Part shown: in pieces, positions 51,468-59,110 of the stretch
How positions within the stretch are numbered: position 1 is the first letter of the stretch
How the letters are laid out: each line of letters begins with the position of its first letter
Assembly (NCBI RefSeq): GCF_000143985.1
Contig: NC_014364.1
Coordinates: forward strand, 3,348,001 to 3,412,000
DNA: 64,000 bases
Origin: Sediminispirochaeta smaragdinae DSM 11293
Lineage (GTDB): Bacteria > Spirochaetota > Spirochaetia > DSM-16054 > Sediminispirochaetaceae
Reading direction: 5' to 3'
Notes under the pieces: generated by a model
Seen by the model: only the letters and a program-made list of their open reading frames with translations
Databases searched by the model: none
Told to the model about the DNA's origin: nothing
Translations under genes and position numbers: made by a program

Positions 51468-51496
51468 ATCTTAAAAGAAATTATCTTTGATTGCAA
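51468..51496 (-). promoter_or_regulatory. Promoter of the galK-like gene
   Basis: On the minus strand, -35 TTGCAA (51491-51496), 17-base spacer, -10 TAAGAT (51468-51473), predicting a start near 51461 and a leader of about 27 bases. The lnt promoter points the other way across the same 109-base gap. Confidence 0.6.
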
Positions 51497-51531
51497 CAGA
51501 AAAGCATCTGGAAAGATACCCCCGCATCGGT

Positions 51532-51537
51532 TAGTAT
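51532..51537 (+). promoter_or_regulatory. Likely -10 of the first lnt gene (predicted leaderless)
   Basis: TAGTAT, then the 6 bases GGTCCG, then the ATG at 51544; the best -35 is TGGAAA at 51509-51514 with a 17-base spacer. No Shine-Dalgarno is present. Confidence 0.45.
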
Positions 51538-51543
51538 GGTCCG

Positions 51544-53109
51544 ATGAAACGACATAGCCTTGCGGCCTCGGGCCTTGCAATTCTTTCCGCTCTGCTATAC
51601 GCCCTGGCCATGCCCAACGAATTTCTTGCCTACGGCTCTCCCACGGTAGCCCTTTTTGCTTTGGCGCCTTTCTTTGCCGCCCTCAGGCTTGTTTCAAGTA
51701 TCGGGCACTCTATGATGATAGGTACCCTTTTTTCCATTACCATGAGCATCACCCAATTCTTCTGGCTTCTCTATTTTCAGGATTTCTCGATCTGGACCCT
51801 TACCGGCGTTGCCTTTGGACATGCCATCTATTTCTTATTGTTCACACCGATATTTCATGCCCTTTCCAAGCAGAGCAAGGATGTACTGCGCCCTTTTTTG
51901 CTTGCCGCAGCATGGTGCGGCTACGAGTACTTTAGGAGCGTAGGTTTCTTGGGATTTCCCTGGAACATGGCAGCACATCCCTTTGGGGGGGTATTGCCGC
52001 TGGCTCAAATCGCTTCACTGGCCGGAATGTGGCCATTATCCTTTCTCGCCGTACTTTTTTCGGCTCTTGCCGCCGAGATTCCTTTCACAAGAAGCAGAGA
52101 AAAACTACAGGATTTTGCTAAAGGCCTTGCAACCGCAACCGCCGTGACCCTGCTTTTCTTTGTCACAGGAACCGTGCTGCTCCGCCAGGAGAATCAACGT
52201 ATCGACGTCATGGAGCGACGCAATCTATTATTGGTACAAACCAATGCAGACTACTGGCGACCGGGCGAGGCCATAAAGGCCATACAGAAAGGGCAGAATC
52301 TTACCCGCGAGGGGCTTAAAAGCCACCCAGATGTCGATCTTGTGGTCTGGAGTGAAAACAGTCTGCAATACCCTTATACAGAAAAAAGCAGAATCTACCA
52401 CACCAAGCCGGAAGGAGATTCCTTTCGCCACTTTCTCCAGGATATTTCAGTCCCCTTGCTTACGGGTTCCCCCTATTTTCTCGATAAAGAGGGCTTCAAT
52501 GCGATGAACGGGGCAATGCTGATACGACCGGACGGATCGGTGGGAGGAGTGTACGGGAAGAGTCAGCTTGTTCCCTTTGCAGAACGGGTCCCCTTCTGGG
52601 ATTTTGCTCCTTTTCGTACTTTTATGGAAGAAACAGTGGGGCTCGTCTCCGCGGGCTGGACTCCCGGTAATCCGGCTGCATTGATTAGGCTGGATGAGAA
52701 CACGACTATGGCTACCCCCATCTGCTTTGAAGACTGTTTTTCTTACCTGACCCGCTATCAAGCCCGCCTGGGTGCAGGATTATTTGTCAACCTGACAAAC
52801 GATTCATGGTCGAAAACAGTTGCAGGTGAGACCCAGCACTTTGCCGCAGCCAGATTTCGATCGGTGGAAACCGGCAGATCCCTGGTTCGATCTACGAATG
52901 CAGGCGTCACGGCTCTCATTCTTCCCACAGGAAAGGTTACAAAGCATCTCCCTCTTTACACCGACGGATCTTTATTTGTATCTGTTCCCATAGCCCCTTC
53001 CGGATATCAGACTGCTTATATGGTGCTTGGTGATTGGTTTGTCCAGCTGCTTATTGTAGCTTTGATTCTTTATCGTGTTACTACTGTCCGGAATCGTGGT
53101 GGAAAATGA
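51544..53109 (+). CDS. lnt: Apolipoprotein N-acyltransferase, copy 1 (3' end altered by IS)
   Basis: 521 residues; adds the third acyl chain to lipoproteins in the inner membrane. Five or six N-terminal spans, then a nitrilase domain with the Glu in VVWSENSLQYP near residues 262-272, Lys in YGKSQLVPFAERVPF near 338-352, and Cys in PICFEDCFSYLTR near 396-408. The last span (WFVQLLIVALILY) is complete, but the final codons VTTVRNRGGK lie in the terminal repeat of the IS, so the natural C-terminal tail is lost or unknown. A second lnt lies at 59111. Activity is probably kept, as the catalytic parts are whole. Confidence 0.9.
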   Translation: MKRHSLAASGLAILSALLYALAMPNEFLAYGSPTVALFALAPFFAALRLVSSIGHSMMIGTLFSITMSITQFFWLLYFQDFSIWTLTGVAFGHAIYFLLFTPIFHALSKQSKDVLRPFLLAAAWCGYEYFRSVGFLGFPWNMAAHPFGGVLPLAQIASLAGMWPLSFLAVLFSALAAEIPFTRSREKLQDFAKGLATATAVTLLFFVTGTVLLRQENQRIDVMERRNLLLVQTNADYWRPGEAIKAIQKGQNLTREGLKSHPDVDLVVWSENSLQYPYTEKSRIYHTKPEGDSFRHFLQDISVPLLTGSPYFLDKEGFNAMNGAMLIRPDGSVGGVYGKSQLVPFAERVPFWDFAPFRTFMEETVGLVSAGWTPGNPAALIRLDENTTMATPICFEDCFSYLTRYQARLGAGLFVNLTNDSWSKTVAGETQHFAAARFRSVETGRSLVRSTNAGVTALILPTGKVTKHLPLYTDGSLFVSVPIAPSGYQTAYMVLGDWFVQLLIVALILYRVTTVRNRGGK

Positions 53110-54318
53110 ATAAAATCTCCTTTTCTCGTAGTTACTTATAGTAAGAACAATACGAAAAAGGAGTTTCCCATGTTCCATCCCCCCTTCTGCCCTAACCCCC
53201 ATTGCCTCAATCACTTCTCTCCAAAAGGCCACTGGTTCTTTAGAACAGGTTCCTACTCTACCCAAACCTCTCCCCGCATCCAAAAGTTCAAATGCAAAAC
53301 CTGCCACCTCTCCTTCTCCACTCGCACCTTCAGCATCGACTACTGGACCCATTTCCACCTCCCCTACACAACCATCCTCTCTCACCTCGTCACCAGCTCC
53401 GGTATCAGAGACCTCTCCCGTATCCTTAAGGTCTCATGCTCCACCGTCTCAGACCGTATCCGTCGTCTTTCCCACCAGTGCATTGCCTCTTCTGCCTCCC
53501 TCACCTCAGACATGAACCTCCACGAAGACCTGGTCGCAGACGGCTTTGAAAGCTTCGTCTGTTCCCAGTACCTCCCCAACAACATCCACATCCTGGCAGG
53601 AAAAGACTCCCAGTTCTGGTTCCTCTCCGACTATGCACAGCTGACCAGAAAGGGACGTATGACCTGCTATCAGAAGAAGAAAAACAGGGTAATCAAGGAG
53701 AAGCTAAAGGTCTATAGAGGAAGTGTTTATCAGTCCTTTCAGAATGTCGTGGCAAAGGTGCTTGCCCTGACAGAGCAATCGGGGCGGAGTACAGTGAAAC
53801 TCTATACCGATGAGCATATGCAATACAAAAGGGTGATGAAGGGACTACCGGAAGAGGTGGCTGGAATGATAGAGCACCACAGGATCAGCTCGAAGAGGGT
53901 TCGGGATCTGTGTAATCCCCTCTTTAGTGTGAATTACCTTGACAGGGAGATACGGAAGGATGACTCGGATCATGTGAGGCAGACGGTCCAGTTTGCAAGG
54001 AGCACGGTGAACATGCTGGAGCGGCTTGAGATCTACCGGTATTATCACAACTTTATGAAGCCCTATCGGGTTGGGGGAAAGGATGAGAAGCGGGGGCAGA
54101 CACATGGGGTGGTGGCTGGGATAGAGGGGAAGAGGATAGCGTCCGAGCTGAGGACTCTTTACAGTAGGCGGAGGTTTTTCTTACGGAATCAGCCCATGAA
54201 TCGGAGTGGGAGGGAGCTGTGGGTCAGGTGTATTCCCACGGCCTTACGGTGGATGATTGACTATCTGCCCTCTTATGCATGGGCTTAAAGGTAAAGGAAT
54301 CACCACGATTCCGGACAG
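53084..54318 (+). mobile_element. Complete insertion sequence, 1235 bp, with TA flanks
   Basis: Inverted ends CTGTCCGGAATCGTGGTG (left) and its complement CACCACGATTCCGGACAG (right) match perfectly over 18 bases. TA flanks both sides (53082-53083, 54319-54320). It carries one intact transposase gene in the plus direction with AAGGAG before its start. The ends are shared with three 145-bp elements and one remnant in this window, so it is the likely autonomous parent. I could not place it with confidence in an ISfinder family. Its coding bias (many Cys/Pro/Ser codons TCC, CCC in the first half) differs from neighbouring genes. Confidence 0.9.
53170..54288 (+). CDS. DDE transposase with an N-terminal zinc ribbon
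   Basis: 372 residues. A Cys4 cluster (CPNPHC at residues 7-12; CKTC at 42-45) and a helix-turn-helix region (ILKVSCSTVSDRIRRL near 85-100) form the DNA-binding N-terminus. The catalytic triad is probably D124 (LVADGFESF), D214 (LYTDEHMQY) and E260 (NYLDREIRKD). The family resembles zinc-ribbon transposases related to IS1/IS1595, but the TA flanks do not fit those groups, so I leave the family open. Intact, with no frameshift, so the element may still be active. Confidence 0.85.
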   Translation: MFHPPFCPNPHCLNHFSPKGHWFFRTGSYSTQTSPRIQKFKCKTCHLSFSTRTFSIDYWTHFHLPYTTILSHLVTSSGIRDLSRILKVSCSTVSDRIRRLSHQCIASSASLTSDMNLHEDLVADGFESFVCSQYLPNNIHILAGKDSQFWFLSDYAQLTRKGRMTCYQKKKNRVIKEKLKVYRGSVYQSFQNVVAKVLALTEQSGRSTVKLYTDEHMQYKRVMKGLPEEVAGMIEHHRISSKRVRDLCNPLFSVNYLDREIRKDDSDHVRQTVQFARSTVNMLERLEIYRYYHNFMKPYRVGGKDEKRGQTHGVVAGIEGKRIASELRTLYSRRRFFLRNQPMNRSGRELWVRCIPTALRWMIDYLPSYAWA

Positions 54319-54323
54319 TAGAT

Positions 54324-54357
54324 AAAAAAAGCGTTCCACCCATATCGGTAGAACGCC
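54324..54357 (-). terminator. Intrinsic terminator after rpmE
   Basis: On the minus strand, GGCGTTCTACC and GGGTGGAACGC pair around GATAT, followed by seven T. It ends 6 bases from the right end of the IS, so the IS landed between the two convergent genes without breaking it. Confidence 0.88.
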
Positions 54358-54381
54358 TTTAAGCGATGACCACTAACACAA

Positions 54382-54585
54382 TCAGTCTTTGATTCCGTAT
54401 TTCTTCTTAAACCGTTCGACACGACCTGCTGTATCAACCAGCTTCTGCTTACCGGTAAAGAAAGGGTGACAGGCCGAACAAATTTCAACCTCCATGTCCT
54501 TCACCGTTGAACGGGTTTCAATCACATTGCCACAGGCGCATGTGATCTTGGTCATCTCGTATTTGGGATGAATTCCCTCTTTCAT
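54382..54585 (-). CDS. rpmE: Ribosomal protein L31, zinc-binding type
   Basis: 67 residues, [20 protein letters not shown]..., a 50S protein. CACGN near residues 16-20 and [13 protein letters not shown] near 37-49 give the four-Cys zinc site, so this is the C+ form rather than the zinc-free paralogue. The frame is open to 54657, but ATG 54585, with TGGAGG 7 bases upstream, matches the family start. It follows rho by 77 bases, the common rho-rpmE order, and ends in a strong terminator. Confidence 0.96.
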   Translation of the reverse strand: MKEGIHPKYEMTKITCACGNVIETRSTVKDMEVEICSACHPFFTGKQKLVDTAGRVERFKKKYGIKD

Positions 54586-54662
54586 GGTTTTGCCTCCAGT
54601 AATATATCGATATTTCCTGCTGAAAGAAGCTCTTCCCGGCAGGAAACCGCATATCAAATCTT

Positions 54663-56243
54663 CTACATCTCTCCTGAAGTGGTATTCATAGACTTCAGGA
54701 AGGCCTCATTATTCTTCGTTTTCCGCATTCTGTCAATCATCAACTCGGTAGTCTCTATATCATCCATGGGGTTGATAACCTTGCGCAGAACCCACATTTT
54801 GTTGAGTTCCTCATCGGTTAAGAGCAGCTCCTCTTTCCTTGTTCCCGATTTCTTGATGTTGATGGCAGGAAAAAGTCGACGATCGGACATTCGTCGGTCA
54901 AGGTTGATTTCCATGTTGCCGGTGCCCTTAAACTCTTCAAAGATAACCTCATCCATTCTTGAGCCGGTTTCGATCAATGCAGTCGCAACGATGGTAAGAC
55001 TTCCACCATGTTCGATATTGCGCGCCGCACCGAAGAACCGCTTCGGTTTGTGAAGTGCGTTGGAATCCACTCCACCGGAGAGAATTTTTCCGCTCGTCGG
55101 AACCGTCTGGTTATAGGCACGGGCCAGACGGGTAATGGAATCAAGAAGAATAACAACATCTCTCTTATGCTCAACAAGTCGTTTTGCCTTTTCAATAACC
55201 ATCTCGGCAACCTGAACATGGCGTGTTGCCTGTTCATCGAAGGTGGAAGCAATGACCTCTCCCTTGACGTTACGCCGCATATCGGTCACTTCTTCGGGAC
55301 GTTCATCAATTAAAAGAACAATAACCGATATTTCGGGATGATTCTCCGTAATGGCATTGGCAATCTTTTGAAGCAAAATAGTCTTTCCCGTTCGGGGAGG
55401 AGATACGATCAAGCCTCTCTGCCCTTTTCCAATAGGACAGAAAAGATTAATCATCCTGGTGGAAAAATCCCCCGAAACAGTCTCCATGTTGATCCTTGTA
55501 TCCGGATAGAGGGGGGTCAGGCTATCGAAGGAAACCCTTGTCTGGGCGACACTTGGATCATCATAGTTGACTTCCTCTACCCGTAGCATGGCAAAAAAAC
55601 GCTCACCCTCTTTCGGAGGACGGATCTGCCCGGATACGGTGTCCCCTGTTTTCAAATTAAAAAGCCTGATTTGGCTTGGAGAAATATAAATGTCATCAGG
55701 ACCGGGCAGATAACTATTTTGGGGGGAACGCAGAAAGCCATAACCGTCGGGAAGAATCTCAAGAGAACCATAAGCAGAAATGGCACCGCCACTTTGGGTA
55801 TGATTTTTCAAAACAGCAAAAATGATCTCCTGTTTTTTCATGGTGATCAGGTTGTCTCTACTGATACCAAGATTTGCGGCAAAATCACGAAGGTCGGGAA
55901 CGGTCATCTGCGAAAGATCATTAATAGAAAGACGGGGTTTCTCTTCCCTCTCTCCATTATCGCCAGGCTTTCTCCCCCTACCTCTTCGACCGGAGGGACG
56001 AGCTGCTATAACAGGATCATCATCTTCTCCATTTTTGCTGACACCGACTTTATCAGGAGGGATCAAACTTTCATCGCCTGTGTTTTGTTGGTTATCATCT
56101 TTATCGACATCTGTCGATTCTTTGATCAATTCCACCCGTACTTTTTTTCTTCTCGGCTTTCTCTTTGCAACGACTGTCGTCATTTGATTTTTTTCTTCCG
56201 GCTTTTTTTCTTCGTTTGGTTCATTCACATTCATTTCGTCCAT
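54663..56243 (-). CDS. rho: Transcription termination factor Rho
   Basis: 526 residues, longer than the 420 of E. coli. The first 115 residues are a charged, disordered insert ([27 protein letters not shown]), as in other high-insert Rho proteins. Then come the N-terminal domain ([10 protein letters not shown]), the cold-shock-like RNA domain ([26 protein letters not shown] near 158-183) and the ATPase ([18 protein letters not shown] near 279-296; [13 protein letters not shown] near 314-326; [14 protein letters not shown] near 361-374). The 127-base gap before it holds no clear promoter. Followed by rpmE. Confidence 0.97.
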   Translation of the reverse strand: MDEMNVNEPNEEKKPEEKNQMTTVVAKRKPRRKKVRVELIKESTDVDKDDNQQNTGDESLIPPDKVGVSKNGEDDDPVIAARPSGRRGRGRKPGDNGEREEKPRLSINDLSQMTVPDLRDFAANLGISRDNLITMKKQEIIFAVLKNHTQSGGAISAYGSLEILPDGYGFLRSPQNSYLPGPDDIYISPSQIRLFNLKTGDTVSGQIRPPKEGERFFAMLRVEEVNYDDPSVAQTRVSFDSLTPLYPDTRINMETVSGDFSTRMINLFCPIGKGQRGLIVSPPRTGKTILLQKIANAITENHPEISVIVLLIDERPEEVTDMRRNVKGEVIASTFDEQATRHVQVAEMVIEKAKRLVEHKRDVVILLDSITRLARAYNQTVPTSGKILSGGVDSNALHKPKRFFGAARNIEHGGSLTIVATALIETGSRMDEVIFEEFKGTGNMEINLDRRMSDRRLFPAINIKKSGTRKEELLLTDEELNKMWVLRKVINPMDDIETTELMIDRMRKTKNNEAFLKSMNTTSGEM

Positions 56244-56370
56244 AGTTCTCCGCTTCTCTCGTCAATGAGGATAAAGAATGTATATAAGATTCGCATAAAG
56301 AGCTCCGTTTTCGACGGAAAATCTTGTTCTTTGATTGTAATGGTGATGCGGGATGATGTTATCCGATACG

Positions 56371-57636
56371 TTAACTATATTGCCAGAAGCCACACATGTC
56401 AAGAGCGTCATCACCATCAAGATAGATTTCAGTCAGAAGCATGGCGGTTACCGTTGCACGTCGCCTGACTGAATCACGGCTAAAACCAAAACGGAACTGT
56501 CTGGCGGAAACCGCTCCGTCTTTACCAGCCAAACCGAACCAAACGGTGCCTACCGGCTTCTCGACACTTCCCCCAGAAGGACCGGCTATGCCGGTGATGG
56601 AGCAAGCCACATCGGCCCCGCTTGCATCCAGAACACCAAGAGCCATCTCCATTGCACATTCGCGAGAGACAGCCCCATATTGAGATAAGGTTGCCTCACC
56701 AACGCCGAGAAAACGACGCTTAAAAGAATCGGCATAACTGACACAGCTGCCTAAAAAATAAGCACTGCTTCCCGGCAGAGAGGTAAGAACGGAACCTAAC
56801 ATTCCACCAGTACAAGATTCTGCGGCAGCAAAGGTCAGCCCCCGTTCTTTTAGAGTGGAAAAAAGAATCTGTTCGGCATTTAGATCACCTAATCTTACGA
56901 GTTCTTTCCCCATTTTCTTGGCCAAAAGATCAAGAAAACGGAGTCGATCCTCTTCACGCCCACCTCGCAAATAGAGGCTTATCCTCCGCTCCTGAACTCT
57001 GGTTCCCCACAACACGGACTCAAGGTCCGCATTATCCGCAGCAATTTCCCGGCATGCTTCTTCAAGTCGTGATTCACCAATCAGAAATATCGAAGCCTCG
57101 CTCAGCTCACGAACAGGAAGCGCAAAGTGATGTTCAACAAAGGGAAAAAGGTGTAACTCCGCCATTCCCCGAAGCTCTTTCGGAGGCCCCGGAAGAACAA
57201 AGAGCAGGGTTCCGTCTACTTCGCCGCGAAAGCCGGGAGCCGTTCCAAAAGGGTTATCCAGAACATCACAGCCTTCGGGGATCATCGCCTGACGCTGGTT
57301 TGCATTTCCACAGAGTCTGGGAAAACGATCTTTTATCATCTCCCAAACATCTTCACGGAACTCCAATCCCTTTCCGCACAGATTGGCAACTGCATCACGG
57401 GTGATATCATCGGCAGTTGGCCCCAAGCCCCCTGTGATAATCACTACATCGGCATCGTTTACGCCATCTTGGAATCGGGCAAGCAGTCCGTCATTATCAG
57501 GAAGCTGCTCGATTCGCCTGACAGAAAAACCTCGAGCGGTTAACTCAGAGGAAAGGAACTGGCCATGAGAATCCCTGATGATCCCTTCGGTGAGTTCTGT
57601 ACCGATTGAAAGAATAACAACTGATATTTCAGACAC
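56371..57636 (-). CDS. cinA: CinA-family protein (competence/damage-inducible, NMN amidohydrolase type)
   Basis: 421 residues with both CinA domains. The N-terminal MoaB-like domain (residues 1-170) has ILSIGTELTEG and VIITGGLGPTADDITRDAVA near 64-83, a COG1058-type phosphohydrolase. The C-terminal domain, from about 255, has AAAESCTGGMLGSVLTSLPGSS and SITGIAGPSGGS, the PncC-like nicotinamide-mononucleotide deamidase. Such two-domain proteins act in pyridine-nucleotide salvage. The start overlaps the bactofilin stop by 8 bases. Confidence 0.93.
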   Translation of the reverse strand: MSEISVVILSIGTELTEGIIRDSHGQFLSSELTARGFSVRRIEQLPDNDGLLARFQDGVNDADVVIITGGLGPTADDITRDAVANLCGKGLEFREDVWEMIKDRFPRLCGNANQRQAMIPEGCDVLDNPFGTAPGFRGEVDGTLLFVLPGPPKELRGMAELHLFPFVEHHFALPVRELSEASIFLIGESRLEEACREIAADNADLESVLWGTRVQERRISLYLRGGREEDRLRFLDLLAKKMGKELVRLGDLNAEQILFSTLKERGLTFAAAESCTGGMLGSVLTSLPGSSAYFLGSCVSYADSFKRRFLGVGEATLSQYGAVSRECAMEMALGVLDASGADVACSITGIAGPSGGSVEKPVGTVWFGLAGKDGAVSARQFRFGFSRDSVRRRATVTAMLLTEIYLDGDDALDMCGFWQYS

Positions 57637-58042
57637 TGGTGACGGTCTTCTTCAATTTTTCGCCGCGAGTGGAAAATACATCGACACCCGACGGGTCTTT
57701 GATCATCTCGCAGGTCCCTTCAAAGAGAACACCGTCGGCAATTCTGAGTCGTCGGGTTCTTACATTACCAAACACCTGCCCGTTGCTATCCATTTCCAGC
57801 TTCTCTTCCGCCAGGATATTACCGGTTACTGATCCCGATACCACCGCCGAAGAGACCTTAATATCGGCCTTGACTCTCGATCCCTTTTCTACCACAAGGT
57901 GACCGGAAGCTTCGATTTCGCCGTCGAAGACCCCCTTGATTGTCAGAGAATCTGAAAATCTTAAAATCCCCTTTAGAACCGTCTGAGGCCCCAACGTTGT
58001 TGCCGTTGCAGAAGCTTTTCGCTTATTTTGTTGTCTTGCCAT
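57629..58042 (-). CDS. Bactofilin, copy 1
   Basis: 137 residues. The central part (FSDSLTIKGVFDGEIEASGHLVVEKGSRVKADIKVSS, split here into family strands) is the right-handed beta-helix of bactofilins, with short disordered ends: basic at the N-terminus (ARQQNKRKAS) and a C-terminal tail (STRGEKLKKTV). Bactofilins polymerise without nucleotide, bind membranes, and guide cell-shape and wall enzymes. It lies between the cyclase-tail gene and cinA. A second copy lies at 62900. Confidence 0.92.
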   Translation of the reverse strand: MARQQNKRKASATATTLGPQTVLKGILRFSDSLTIKGVFDGEIEASGHLVVEKGSRVKADIKVSSAVVSGSVTGNILAEEKLEMDSNGQVFGNVRTRRLRIADGVLFEGTCEMIKDPSGVDVFSTRGEKLKKTVTSV

Positions 58043-58078
58043 AGTGATTATTCCGTGTATGCTTCCTGTGAGTACTTC

Positions 58079-58300
58079 CTATTTAGTTTGCATGACAAAC
58101 ACACCGTCCCAATCATCAGGGGGTGGATTCTCAATGTAATGCTTACAACGAGCATAATAAACCCTCGAAGGGCCATCTTCCGCGTCCAGACGGAGAGCCT
58201 GGGCAAACAAATCCTTGGCCGAAGCAAAGTCCATGAGCTTGTACTGTTTACGGCCTTCGGCAAAAAGTTCAAGAACCTTTAACTTCTCTTGACTAACCAA
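58079..58300 (-). CDS. Stand-alone TPR-like module as found at the end of spirochaetal cyclases
   Basis: 73 residues. FAEGRKQYKLMDFASAKDLFAQAL is one TPR, and the conserved tail DAEDGPSRVYYARCKHY then PPPDDWDGVFVMQTK closely resembles the C-terminal segment that follows CHASE2/class III adenylate cyclases in spirochaetes. Here no cyclase is attached. The start is TTG at 58300, with GAGGGA 5-8 bases upstream inside the end of the response-regulator gene, so the two are coupled. It may be a split-off regulatory part. Confidence 0.7.
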   Translation of the reverse strand: MVSQEKLKVLELFAEGRKQYKLMDFASAKDLFAQALRLDAEDGPSRVYYARCKHYIENPPPDDWDGVFVMQTK

Positions 58301-58301
58301 C

Positions 58302-59039
58302 CTATTCCCTCACTTCCCCCATAGTGTCGGCATTTTCCTTAAGCCGACGAAAGTGACTGTCAAAACGTTTATCAAGATCGTCAAGCGCCGAACTACCGAT
58401 CAAAGGCTCAGACCTTCGTTCATGTATCTCCTTCTCAAGAAGATCAAGGGAACGGAGAACAGCACCGACCTCATCATGAACCTTGCCAAGATAGCCCGTA
58501 ATAGCATTCTCATCATTCGCTTTCACATGCTCACAATCGGAAAGTAATGTGCCGAGAGATTCTTTCGCCTGATCGGCAAAGGAATCAAATCGACTCCGTA
58601 AATCGATTGAAACGGCGAGCTCTTTCTCACGATGCAGGATCTGCTGATAGAGCTCCTTTCCTCGCAGGACCGCCCGAATCCGAGCAAGAACCTCGGAAAA
58701 ATTAAAGGGCTTCGTGATGTAATCTTCCACCCCCAGCTCAAACCCCTCTATCTTATCCTTCACATCATCCATGGCCGAAAACATGATAATAGGGATATCA
58801 TGATACTTTTCAAACAAAGGATCCTGTTTAACGATGCGAGTTACCTGCCACCCAGACATCTTCGGCATCACATTATCCAAGATAATAAGATCGGGATTGA
58901 AAGACTTAATCTGCTCAAGGGCTTCTTCACCGTCCTCAGCCCTACCAATCTCAAAACCGAGCTTACTAAGCATCACATCGAAAAAATCGAGATTTATTGG
59001 TTCGTCGTCAACAATAAGAATTTTGGTTCTTTCTTCCAT
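58302..59039 (-). CDS. Single-domain response regulator with helical tail
   Basis: 245 residues. A receiver domain at residues 5-130 has the acidic pair in ILIVDDEP, the phospho-acceptor Asp in LIILDNVMPKMSG near 51-63, the Thr/Ser in IIMFSAMDD near 84-92, and Lys in YITKPF near 107-112. The remaining 115 residues are charged coiled-coil helices (LYQQILHREKELAVS; FDSHFRRLKENADTM) with no DNA-binding or enzyme domain. It is likely to work by protein contact. No histidine kinase gene is adjacent. Confidence 0.88.
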   Translation of the reverse strand: MEERTKILIVDDEPINLDFFDVMLSKLGFEIGRAEDGEEALEQIKSFNPDLIILDNVMPKMSGWQVTRIVKQDPLFEKYHDIPIIMFSAMDDVKDKIEGFELGVEDYITKPFNFSEVLARIRAVLRGKELYQQILHREKELAVSIDLRSRFDSFADQAKESLGTLLSDCEHVKANDENAITGYLGKVHDEVGAVLRSLDLLEKEIHERRSEPLIGSSALDDLDKRFDSHFRRLKENADTMGEVRE

Positions 59040-59110
59040 CGGAACGTCCTTCGTTATTATATCTTCCTATATGAACTGCGTCTTGTCAATGATAGCCCCA
59101 AAATGAAAGA

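Noticed and set aside
56244..56370. Special leader RNA before rho
   Set aside because: Only a small CCGT/ACGG hairpin is visible and no clear promoter; too little to call a regulatory element.
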